A program made the translations under genes and the position numbers. A stretch of 64,000 bases of DNA from Cytidiella melzeri (taxonomy: Eukaryota > Basidiomycota > Agaricomycetes > Polyporales > Irpicaceae): NCBI GenBank assembly GCA_022592445.1, contig JABYQR010000057.1, positions 62,001 through 126,000 on the forward strand. The letters run 5' to 3'. Under the pieces are notes generated by a model. That model was not told where the DNA came from and searched no databases. It saw nothing but the letters and a program-made list of their open reading frames with translations. This document shows, piece by piece, positions 36,123 to 46,881 of this stretch (within the stretch, counting starts at the first letter, position 1; each line of letters opens with the position of its first letter).

Positions 36123-39100
36123 TGTAGCAGGAGATGTGGGGAAGCAGGTGGATAAGTGGACAGCAGCACGACGAAGACGGGTATAAGTATGTAAGCTGCG
36201 CTCTGGTTATCATTTGGATGGCCATAGAACTCACGACGTGTGAACACACAGCCTTTGCCTGGTGCTGTATTGAATGGGAGACGGGTTTCTGGATGACAAC
36301 GTTTGCCCCCCAGTTACGTTAAAAGAAGTAAGGTGGTGGTGGAAGGCAGAAGTGTAATCGTCGAGGTGATGCAGAAAAAGCTCAAGGCTCCCCCACGAGT
36401 ACCTAGGGGCTCGACGGGCAGGTGAAATCCGGGATTTCGCCGGGTAACAAGATCAACGGTCTGCAGACGGACGTAAGAAAAGCGCAGAGTGCCGTGCGAT
36501 GCAGATAAACGTGGGCTTGGCCAAACCTGATGGCTTTGAACGTGGTACGGAGTAATCTCTAGGGTAGATAGCGAATCTAGATGATGACCGAGGAGGCGAA
36601 TGTCTCTCAGCTTGGCTGTGAACTCTGCACGTGCAGAAGCAGCTACTCACAAGTGGCCCGTCGCGGTATCTGGGCCTTCCTGCCCAACGCAAAGGTGTGA
36701 ACGTTGAAGAGCAGGACTGCTGCGCGGTCGACGTAGGAGGCAAACTTGAAGGTGGGAGAGTCGGCCGACCTTGGACGCCTGGCTGAGGCGGCTATCAATC
36801 GAGTTTCTCCGTGAAAAACAAGAAAACCCGTGGAAAATCCTGCCAGCATCAGCTCTCCGGACTACTACGACTGCCGTTTTGCAGCTCGAACCAGGGGCAC
36901 AGCTCATCGGTCGGTTCATTGCGCAATTTGATGTGTTGGATAGGGAAAACTGATTATCGAACAACAGCTCTTCGCATCTAGCACAGCGCACTGCGTGCGA
37001 TTGTGATGTTCGAATTTTACAGGAATATTACGTGCACTCGACCGTTTCCTAATGTCTCACACCTGCAGAACAGTGGCCGTGTCTTCTGCGAGAGTTACAA
37101 AAAAGGCAACAGCAGCCACGAGATTTCTAGTGTCTCACAACAGTAGCTCAGAGTACCGGTGCCCAGCAGAATAGGGCCAACGCTCACAACCAGTGCTATC
37201 CGAGCAAGCAAGAATTAGGCAAGTCTGCTCACCCAAACATGTCATCATGAATGATATGCTTATATGCAGGTGCTCGGTATTTTCCAGGACCCGAAGCTGC
37301 TGCTCACACGCCCCGCATCCCCAGTCCGGGGAAGTTTTACGAGATCTGTTGAGTTTATTGCCCGGATCACTGCGCGAGACACACAATTCAAACAGTCTTC
37401 CTCTAAGTCCCCGAGCAGTCCAGGTCCTCGCTAGCTGTCTCGCGCAGTCGCGGTATATTCTGTGGGTTTTCGTCCACTTGAAGAGCTCACGGCGATCCCT
37501 CTCATGACGACTGGTGTCAAAAGACACTAGTCTTCATCTGAGGGATGGGCGTTCATCTGCATGGACCATCACGTACAGGGTCGTCTACTCCGAAACTACA
37601 TCCTCTCAGATTATGAATGATAATCACTGCAGTATGATCCAGCCTCATCAACTACCGCACCCACAAAGGTTTCAGAACACTCGGGAGTCGGCCCATGACC
37701 AGATTTATTTTGCCAGGATTTCTCCAGAGCGACATCTGGAGGCGCCCCTGGCCCTGGGTGTAGATAACCTTGCTCTCCGCATCGATTTTTATAATCGACT
37801 GCACGCTGTTTATGCTGCAGACATCAATTTGGTTTGCTTTTCGAGCGATCTCAACCGTCATCGAACCGCTGGCCACCCTCAGCAATACTTCCCACTTTTT
37901 TCCTTGCCTTCGTTCGCATGCCCATCTCCTACATCTCCCGTTGTTGTGCAAATTTGACCTGACGTTCACTGTCCTTCCATCGTTCCAGACCTTGCCGTTC
38001 AGGGACTCATCATAGACACCGACAACCTACAGCAATGTGCGGTGGACACAAGGTAACTTTCTCTCCAAAGCCACCGAATCGAAATGCTCTAGCTAGGCCT
38101 CATCTCCACCCGTCAACTTCCCAATGAGACCGTTTATTCTCATCGTGACGACTCATTCGCTCGTGTATGCACCTGATGACGACAGGCAACCGTTAATCTG
38201 CCGCAAGCTCGTGACCTACATGATACAGGGTGATTGCGGAGGTCACGTCGTCTTCAGCCATTCGCTGCCGCAAGCCAAAATATAGAGGTCCTGCCACTGG
38301 CAGGTCAATCGGGATCGTACGTGGCCCCGTCTTCACATATACGCCCTGTATATCTTGCCAACTCATCAAACTTTGTGCACAAAGCAAAGCTTCGACTTCG
38401 AATTCTTTATGACCCTGGCCTGATTCCTATCCCAGCGATGGCCGACATCTCACTTGCCACTCGATGCTCTAGCTCGAGCTTCCCATGGCTAGCATGCCAA
38501 CGTGGCTGCTACTCATCGATGTTGTCCCGACATGCGGTTCTCGATCTTGCACGCATGGACTACGCTGTCGTTGCAATCTTCGACATACTGAGGTCTCGAT
38601 ACCAGTATCAGGTCGCCTGTGATTGGCTATATCCCGCCCACTGCAAGTCCATCCGCCCGTGCGTAGAGGTCCCGTTGTTTATCCGCAACTCAACCGCGAA
38701 CATCTTCTCACTTTCTTCCTCTGAATCGGCGAACTTGATGGCCATCCTCTTGAAGATGCAGAAAAAGATTGACATTGGTTCACAAATACGCGCGCTTATC
38801 GTAACGGCTATACGTCGGGTGCTTAAGCTCGTTTACTACCGACTCGAGCTCCATCTATAGTGCGTACTATGACTTGTCATTGTACTCTCGCTGCATTGAT
38901 ATCGACTGGCACTCACCGCTAAGACGCCGTTGTAGCCTGGACTCACAATGCATGCCACATTGCCAGCACATATTCAACCAGGCCCGGCAGATCTGGTGTC
39001 GCCTGGTCATCTCCCGACATACACTGAAATTTCTCCTTCACGTCTTCTATCTTCCAGCGGCGGTGTCCATGTTCATTCAAAAACTTGACGCGCGACTTGG

Positions 39101-39679
39101 ACCTCCCGAGATGAAAGCCGCGACGAGACCAGCAAAGTGCCAGAATTGGACATTGAATATCGACCCTTCGAACGGTTGAGCGTTTCGTCCCAGCTTCGGC
39201 CATTGTTATCAACCCAAGCGAGCACGATTGACAAGAACATCGAGACAATAGCGTCATTCTTACTCAGGGCTGAACCATGCGTTGTTCTCACCGCTGCCCC
39301 TCGCGTTTCTCCGACACGCCATCTCTATAGGCAAGCTTGCCACCGACCGCTTTCCAGAAAAACCTCGACCTGTCCGTGGTAGCCCCATAAAGCCACTCAC
39401 GGTTCTGCAGAGCCCTAATAATTCCTTTCGTTCACAAAGTGCCGATAGTGCGTATGATACAAATGTGGGTAAAAATCAACGGAAGAAAACTAGGATAAGC
39501 CTCATGTCGACAAGCCAGACATATAGAATGATATTAACTGCTTGATCACAAGATAGGGAAGGTCCGCAAAGTAGGTGAAGGAGTCTAGACCGCCTGCAGG
39601 TTGGCCACGCCCTGTTTGACCTCTTCGTCAAAATTGATCCCTCAACATGCGAAAACCCTATCAAGACCCACCTCCCGTA
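36123..39679. other. Long stretch with no confident gene
   Basis: The first part is the probable promoter of the CreA-like gene. Frames at 38234-38860 (plus) hold leucine-rich text such as ANLMAILLKMQKKIDIGSQIRALIVTA, reminiscent of degraded F-box-type LRR proteins, but no F-box is seen. Other frames look random. No repeats shared with the transposon island are evident. Confidence 0.35.
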
Positions 39680-39880
39680 TTACCACCCTGGGTTGTTATT
39701 GAATCGCTCATTCAGCTCGACTGGCTCGGGTTCAGCATTCTAAAAGCACGGCCAGTCAGTAAGCTGCTGCTCAAGTTCATCACTTGGACTGAGACCTACA
39801 GGGAGCGGGCTTGCACTAACGGCGGCAACGAGTACAAGGAGAGTGGCTGCCAGACGCATGATGGTCAACTGGGCGAGCAT
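39680..39880 (-). CDS. Very small secreted peptide precursor (46 residues)
   Basis: Two exons (39880-39800 and 39739-39680) are joined across a 60-nt intron with GTAGGT donor, TTACTGAC branch-like site and TTTTAG acceptor. The first exon encodes a signal peptide (MRLAATLLVLVAAVSA preceded by an alternative Met seven codons earlier). After splicing the precursor ends SPLPNAEPEPVELNERFNNNPGW. The mature part would be only about 20-24 residues and has no cysteine. A TATATAAA box lies 107-114 bp upstream of the first ATG. Both the intron and the box argue for a real gene. No family is recognised. It lacks the C-terminal CaaX box of mating pheromones. Confidence 0.55.
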
Positions 39881-39986
39881 GATGTACTATCGTCAAATGG
39901 TCTCTGAAGGTCGATCGAGGAGAGGGTGGTGTGTAATGAAGGTGAGGGTGGTTGCGACGTTGGAAAGCAAATCACAAAGACAACCG

Positions 39987-39994
39987 TTTATATA
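39987..39994 (-). promoter_or_regulatory. TATA box upstream of the small peptide gene
   Basis: TATATAAA on the minus strand lies about 110 bp before the first ATG of the 46-residue peptide precursor, at a plausible distance for a fungal TATA element allowing for a 5' UTR. Confidence 0.5.
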
Positions 39995-39999
39995 TCCTT

Positions 40000-40752
40000 C
40001 CTGAAATAACGCTGCCTGTTTAAACGACGTGCCGAGACGGGGAACGGAGACGTGCGAAACACGGAAGTTGGGGTATTCGAGGGTGCCGACCAATCAAAGC
40101 CGGTAGCTGGGGTATGCGCGGTCAGAGTCAGGCACGAGAGGGCAGCAGGCCAGGCACGACAACGCCGCAGCCGCTGAGTATCCGCTTAAGTGAGTGGTAC
40201 AAACGTCGATCGACCTGGCCTTGGTCCATTGTATAATTCTCGTCCCTAGCGACGTATACGTGCTCAAATGTCGGGGCGGTCTCCGGTCTTGCTCGCAGCG
40301 TGGTGAGTGAGCATGTTGTTGTGCTTGGTCCGCCGGTACATATGACCTACAATTTGGCTATGACTTTCGTAGACAAATGGGTTTAACACACGCATTACAA
40401 TATCGGTGACACTAGTGGCGTGAGCTAAAGACAAGCGGTAATTACGAGACCGACAGCGGAGGCTCTACACAAGACTTCACGCCTGTCGTACGGGGGCCGT
40501 CTTCACGTCTAGACCCTGACACGACCTGTTCTGATTTTCGATTCAGATGAAAATGTCACCCCAGACCACTGAAACGTCCAGCCGGCACACTCACGCCGCA
40601 CCCTGTCGATTCAAGCCGCGGTAGCTTCAACTCGAAGCCGCCGCATGACACTGAATGTAAGGGAATGACGGCTGTGCGTTCAACGTTCAGTCTTCGGCCG
40701 ATCTAAGTTTTATTGTGGTCAGCCATCGAGGATACTGTTGATATGGTGAGAA
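40000..40752. other. No recognisable gene
   Basis: This lies between the peptide gene promoter and the end of the oxidoreductase pseudogene. Nothing is recognised. Confidence 0.4.
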
Positions 40753-42748
40753 TTACCTGCAATCGGCCAACTCGTAAAACTCAAAAGAAGGCGTCAATGT
40801 CGCTGGACACCCACGGATGCCTAAAAATTGAAGCATACGCTCTGAATCCTTGGGTCCACAGACGCGAGGTACTCGAGTATCAATGTCCTCCGAAGATGTC
40901 TCCGTCAAGTCGTCCTCTGTGGGAGATTAGCTCTAACTCCACGCGACCGGTCCGACTCATACTGACAGAAAGGGCGGGCACAGGAAAATACGTGCAGGTG
41001 GAGTTTGGGGCTCGACACATAATCGCCGTTCACAACAGCAGCTAGAAGGGGAACAACGACCTCGGGTTCGCGCGTCGCAAGACCGAGGATGATATACCAG
41101 CTGAAATTGCGTGCCTTGTCACATCTGATTGCCGTCAACATCCTTATGAAGGGCGTGACGCCGATTCCGTCCGCCCGCCAGAATATCGAGCTCAATGGAC
41201 TTGTCAGGCAATCTTGACCAAAGGTAAAGCTTCCTGCTATCCCTACCAGCCTCACCATCAACCCGCCGGTCGAAAGTCGTACAAACGCTCAGGACGGTTT
41301 TCCACGACCTTGCGAGTAATGGCGAAGAGTGCCCCTGTCACTAGACCACCAGGTTTCTCGCGCATTGTTAGGTCGAAGGTCTTTGTCCCTTCGAAATAAA
41401 CATTTGCGTTGGAAACAGTTCATGTGTGGATCCGATCGTCGTTGATGGAGGTAGGCTTCAAACGCGCCATATGTGCATACGTCTGCGTTCCAAGAAGTTC
41501 ACTGAAGTCTAGGATGGCAGACTGACCAGCACGTGCGTGTATGGGCAGAGTGGTCTCCAATGTGTACGTGGCCAAGTCGTGGTGTACACGTGCAAGCGTC
41601 GCAAGAGAAGTACTGCCGAAGTATGTCGAAGAGCTCTCCGGTATCCCCGCTGCAAGCAGGCCGACAGTAGGCTATAGGGGCTGCGCTGCACTTCCGTAGT
41701 TAGTCGTTGGCGGACGGGTAGAGCGTCGAGGAGAAAGACAAAGCCCGTAACATAGACCTCACCCAACGAATTTGTCGAGGCATAATAGCATGCGCGTCCG
41801 CACCAACGAAGTTATGGGCATGCCCAGAAAGGTAGAGCATGGCCCCAGTCGCAAAGTCGATCACTGTCAGCGCGGCGAGCTGTGTGGCCGATGGTGCCTA
41901 AAGATGTGAGAAGTCTATTACCTCTCGTGCCAAATGTCAGCTAAGAGAGACGAGCGGTTGATGGAAAGGAGATACCATAATCATCAGGGAGAATCCCACT
42001 TCGTCCTTCTGAGGGCTTGACACGCATGAAACAAGGTCGGCCTCCTCGTCAATTCTAGCCTACATGGGAGGGCAATTGTTTCTCTGCTTCTTTGGCAGCT
42101 TGATATACAGTATCGAGAAACGCTATGTCATACTTAACGATGAAGGCGATCAGGAAGTGGCATTCTTGTCCACCGCGAGCCGTCTATAGACGACAACAGG
42201 AGTGGTCTCTGGGTGAGGGTGAAGCTCGCGAATATTGATGTATGTCGGACAATTTCTGGGTAATGGTCTCAGTATTCGAGACTTTGGCATCACTGGATGC
42301 TCACCCTATGGCTTGAAGTTTATTTCTATGCGCAAGTGGAATGCATCCCCGTCGTATGTCAACAATGCTACCAGCAAACTGGTTCCTCCTTCGCGTGGTG
42401 AGCTCAGTGCCTATCCCCGCAATCAGCATTTCTTGGCCGTTCGGTGGTGCAACATTAACTGAATGGGTCCCCGTCCCAAATGTGTACTTCCAACTCCAGC
42501 TGATCCCACCGCGGGCTTGTAACAAAGCCAGATTCTCCAGACGAACCAGCAAGGATAGATGACCATGGTGGTCCTGCACGGTCGAGAGTTGTCAACGGGA
42601 TAAATGGCAGCCTAGTAGAGTCAAAAATACGATGCTGCTCAGGTATCTCACCCTCGATCCAAGTGAAAGCTGTTGACATGGACCTGTCGAAGCCGAGCTT
42701 ACGCTACATAACAAGCTCCCCATGATGCCATCCTTGCAACACTGCCAT
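40753..42748 (-). pseudogene. PNPOx-like/FAD-NAD(P) oxidoreductase fusion, broken
   Basis: Blocks run right to left: GWHHGELVM-stop-RKLGFDRSMSTAFTWIEGEIPEQHRIF, LPFIPLTTLDRAGPPWSSILAG (pyridoxamine-phosphate-oxidase-like FMN fold), IAGIGTELTTRRRNQFAGSI, NIRELHPHPETTPVVVY, then GIGVTPFIRMLTAI and REPEVVVPLL (NAD-binding ferredoxin-reductase fold) and CGPKDSERML near the end. Fungal fusions of this type are uncharacterised oxidoreductases. The start chosen is ATG at 42748. A TAG at codon 15 stands where relatives commonly have Gln, consistent with CAG to TAG. Middle parts are unreadable as one protein even allowing introns, so I call it a pseudogene. Confidence 0.65.
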
Positions 42749-43181
42749 GACGAGGCAAGTGAATGAGGTGGGTTATAACAACGGGCTGTGAATTTAGCCA
42801 GCTGGCTCCTACGAGGCTGAATGCTGACCAATAAGGACTGAAATAGTAACGGGTCCACTAAAATCGATGCTTACTACATGGAAAGAGCAGCTATCCAAAT
42901 ATTCCAACATGTAGCTTTGAACGGACTAGGCCCATAGCGTGCGGATGTATAGAGCTAGACATAGCGGAACCTTTCAAGCTCTTGCCAGATTTCCCATTAA
43001 GACTGTAGCCGACGTGACAAAGTCACGCTTCTGTGACGCACGCGTCGACCGTGACAATTGTCTAGTTTTGCCTTCGTTTGATTCACTTGCCTTGGGACTT
43101 TGGTCGCAACGACGAGTTTCCATCTATTCACGACGGAATCTGAACCCAAAACCCACTGCATACTATCACATCTTGGACGTT
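42749..43181. promoter_or_regulatory. Intergenic region upstream of the Snf5/Sfh1 gene
   Basis: No gene is seen. It is the only space available for the promoter of the plus-strand gene that starts at 43182. No specific element is recognised. Confidence 0.3.
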
Positions 43182-45037
43182 ATGTCGGGCACGGGAGGAT
43201 TCCACAACATGACCGAGGCTCAGCTTAGGACGCAAATATCTGCTGCCGCAGGGCTACCTCAAGCTCACAGGGCGGCACAGCACCCAGGTAAGCAGACTGG
43301 ACACTGTGCGCAAACTACGACTGGCTGAGAAATACCCTAGTGTACCTCAACAATATCAGACAATGGTCGCCCTCTGTCACACCACCGCCAACGAACGGCA
43401 AAACAAACCCAAGTCGCAAGACTCGCACTACAAAAGGAAGCTCTCTTGCACCAACACCCACCAATCAATACATACCGCTACCTCGATCTTCTGTACCACC
43501 AGTCGCCTCATCGTCGCAGTCGCAACTTGCAATTCCCCCAAGCCTCGCGCCTTCACAAGCATCAGGAAGTCACTCCCATCCAACCCCGCTTTCGACTGCT
43601 ACCCAAGCTCTGCACACGACATATCCTTCTCGGCTGAGAACTGGCGCGACGCTTCTTATGCAGCCGATTTTCGCAAGCGCGTCAAGCACAGCAGTAGCGG
43701 CCCGTACAAGTCGAAGAGGTGGTGTTGTCAACTACGCCGACCCAGGCTCTGGAGACGAGTTCCCGGACGCCGGAGCGATAGATTCGGACGACTCTGACTT
43801 TATGGCCAGCGGGAACACTAGAGCTGCTACGCGGGGAGCACGGCTATCAAGCAGGGCTCCATTTGGCACAAGTGTGTTCAGCGCAGGAGGCGCAATGCCG
43901 TTCGCGCAAGTTTCACAAGCTGGAGCAGCGATTCAGAGTCAACGACACGATGTAGACCAAAGTTATCTGGGCATGGTACCACCTGACAAGTACATTACGT
44001 CCAAGCCAGTTTTACCACCGAAACCAGAGTATCAGTGAGTCATGGGCGTGCCACTCAAATCCTAGACATGTGCTAATGTCGTACTGCAGCACTCCTGAGG
44101 TCCTGGAAATGCAAGCGCGTAAGGCCACCGCACTAGTCCCTATTCGAGTGGAATTTGAAACCGAAAGCCATCGAATACGAGACTGTTTCGTGTGGAATCT
44201 AAACGAGGACCTTATCAAGCCAGAAACATTCGCAAGAACATTCTGTGCAGATCTGGAGCTGCCTGCGCACCCTTGGGCAGAAACAGTCGCCAACCAGATA
44301 AGGGCACAAATCGAGGACCACGAAGCAGTAGCTGCGATGGAATTCGACATAGACGCAATGAACATCTACGGCCCAGGAGAGGACGAGGTCCCCGAGTGTC
44401 GCGTCATTTTGAGCGTACGTCTGTATCGTATTCTCACATTAAAAAAAAACCTCAAATCCCAGCAATGCAGATCGATGTGCAAATCGCTACCTATCACCTC
44501 CTGGACCACATTGAATGGGATCTCCTCTCCCCGCTCACCCCAGAAACGTTTGCGATGACATTATGTGCCGATCTAGGCCTGTCTGGTGAAGCTGTGCCGC
44601 TCGTTGCGCATGCTATCCACGAAGAGCTGATTAAGCATAAGCGAGATGCCATCGAATGGGGAGTACTTGGCGGTGAAACTAATACGGGCACTGCAGAGGA
44701 TTCATCCGATCGACCACGAGACCGGAGCGGGTTCGGGTTGCTCAAAGACAAAACTGGACTAGGTCTCAGCTGGGGGCGTGCACCCAAAGATGGTCGAGGT
44801 CCTAAACCGCTAAGGAGTGTATGGCGAGATTGGGCTGAAGCAGAGGAGTTCAGGACACGGTTCGAGGTGCTAAGTGCCGAGGAAGTCGAACGCAGGGAGA
44901 TTGAAAGGGAAAGAGCGACTCGGTGGGTTTTCTGCATACCCAAGCGTAACTGCACTCACCCTAAGATTCGTTGTAGCCGTTTGCGTCGAGAAACATCAAA
45001 ATTCCAAAGTCAGGTGGCTTCGAGGAGACGGAGGTAG
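43182..45037 (+). CDS. sfh1: Snf5/Sfh1-type chromatin remodelling subunit
   Basis: The model starts at MSGTGGFHNMTEAQLR and then runs through a low-complexity Ser/Pro stretch. Family blocks follow: ALHTTYPSRLRTGATLLMQP, YADPGSGDEF, LVPIRVEFETESHRIRDCFVWNLNEDLIKPETFARTFCADL (Snf5 repeat 1), QIDVQIATYHLLDHIEWDLLSPLTPETFAMTLCADLGL (repeat 2), KPLRSVWRDWAEAEEFRTRFEVLSAEEVERREIERERATR, and a basic end (RLRRETSKFQ...RRRR). The last intron uses the TTGTAG acceptor, which restores the arginine-rich C-terminus. Such subunits are core parts of SWI/SNF or RSC nucleosome remodellers in the nucleus. The YPSRLRTGATLL block favours Sfh1 over Snf5. Confidence 0.9.
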
Positions 45038-45333
45038 CGACATATCTGTACTGCAATGATTTGGTCTGTACCTTGTCCGCCTCAGCTTAATCGTGCGACC
45101 TGTGTACTTGGCTGATGTTTCGATGCGTGGAGGCGACTGGCTAGAATCCTTCTTTGGCAATTACTGAAAGTGGCAACATGATCGTGCTCAATCTCAATTA
45201 GGAAACTAAAATGGTTCGACACAATGCAGATGGAATATTAAAATTTTCGAAGTCCGTAAATGAACTGTGCCATCATCAATCCCTGCACCAAAATCACAAT
45301 CCATTCAAAAGAACGGAATACCTGCTGCAATAT
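45038..45333. other. Short convergent intergenic region
   Basis: This lies between two convergent genes. No feature is recognised. Confidence 0.4.
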
Positions 45334-46061
45334 TCAGCAGCTGCAGTGGTGGCGGTCAACGTGAAAATGGTCGTCTGCGCAGCGGAAGTCAGTTCGACCC
45401 AATGTAGCGAACTTGATAGGCGACATACCAATAATCAGACGAAGAGTCTTATCTTCGGCTACACCTTCACCTTCAACTAGCAGCTCCAACAAATCGGCAT
45501 GCTCCTCGACCTTTTTGCCGCAGACACCCTGCCAGTGGACCCTAGAGCGAAGGTGCTTGGGGAGGTAGCCTTGCTGGAAGATGTGGTTGGTGAGGTGAGC
45601 AACCTTTGGATGTCCGGAAGCACAAGCGGAATGCAGGGCATCGAGTTTGACACGCTGATTGACGATAGGGGCCGAAGCAGGGGCGTTGGTGTAGTGATAG
45701 CTGAACCAGACAGCAGGAGGAACGTCCGCTAATGCAAATCCAGTTAAATTACACCGCATAGCCTTAGGTAAGACTTTCACTCACCGATGACCAGACGAAG
45801 AGCGGTCTCCTCGCACTTGCCAACGCCTTGCTGGAGAAGCTCGTCGACGGAAAACCCGCCCTTGACCTTGTCTCCGTTCACTTTTTCCCAGTACGAGACT
45901 GGGCGGTACTTGGGCTCGACGAAGCCTTCGGAGAAGATGTAGTCGAGGACGTCTTCGAGGTCAACGAGCTTGTGGCATGCGAGGTCGATGAGTTGTGCGG
46001 TACTGGGACGGTTGGCACGGGAAGCTTGGTGGTAAGAAAGCCAAATTTCAGTTCCGGTCAT
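45334..46061 (-). CDS. Uncharacterised two-repeat protein
   Basis: Three exons are read. The first starts at MTGTEIWLSY (46061), and the 105 bases of open frame upstream look like leader. The protein contains the same roughly 90-residue domain twice: EIWLSYHQ...YIFSEGFVEPKYRPVSYWEKVNGDKV...ETALRLVI, then AVWFSYHY...HIFQQGYLPKHLRSRVHWQGVCGKKV...KTLRLII. An intron of about 60 nt lies exactly at the repeat boundary. After the second repeat a further intron leads to a short tail (DDHFHVDRHHCSC). I do not recognise the domain. There is no signal peptide or membrane segment, so it is probably cytosolic. Confidence 0.6.
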
Positions 46062-46166
46062 GGTGGCGAATAGCAAAGATTGAGCAAGGCGCAATGAGTG
46101 TGGTGGTAAAGCTGACGAATGCAAGGAAAGGCTGATGGTATGGAAAGAGTGCTCGTTTCCCTCCAT

Positions 46167-46881
46167 TTATGTGTTTCTCGAGCGTGAATTTCTGACACCT
46201 GTGGCATAGTACCCGCGCCCTATTCGCCTAGGCCTTCAGGGATACTTGGCAGCTGGGACTGAGCGGAAGACATTTTTTACCGACCATCAGATCGTGCGAG
46301 ACACAACGCCCCACTTTGGTTCCAAATCACTGGTCGCTATAGACACGAATTTGCAAGCGCACAAGACCTAAGTTAGCTGCAGAAGCCCTCTCTGTTGCAA
46401 GTGGGCATACTCACCATAACGCACATGTACGCACGAAGGCTCTGTCGAACATGACCCAACGAATAGTGCGAACCGCATTTCACCACTGGAATCGGGCTGA
46501 TGAACATAGGTGGCGACAAACGCGCGTGCCTTGGAAAGTCGAAAATCAGTCTAAAACTAGGGGAAAATGCTCCAGAGCAATGGAGTTTCGAGATCAGGGT
46601 ACGGTGGTTCGGTAATGCCGACGACAGCTGTAGTGTAGGCTTCAACAGTCAAACGGCTAAGCATCGCACGCAGGGGCAATCATTGACACGCGTCCATTCG
46701 CCACTGGCAGAGTTTTGGCGGCTAGGTGGTTCTGAATTGTGCTGTGCAGGGTCAAGAACCCTTTGGGGAAAGCAGTGGTTGCTGAGGCTCACATCGCACA
46801 AAAGTCGACCAGACAATGTCCTTTCTGTTGTTTATTACGAGCACAATAATAGTACTTCTCTCACCAGGAACCCTACACGAC
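46167..46881. other. No recognisable gene
   Basis: This is the upstream side of the two-repeat gene and the downstream side of the aspartic protease. Nothing is recognised. Confidence 0.4.

Noticed and set aside
38234..38860. 208-codon ORF as a leucine-rich F-box protein
   Set aside because: There is no F-box, only one or two LRR-like phrases, and the rest reads like random sequence.
39680..39880. Small peptide as a mating pheromone precursor
   Set aside because: Basidiomycete pheromones end with a CaaX box; this precursor ends NPGW and has no cysteine.
46062..46166. Upstream ATG at 46166 as the start of the two-repeat protein
   Set aside because: The extra 35 residues are low-complexity leader-like sequence, while MTGTEIWLSY begins exactly at the conserved domain.
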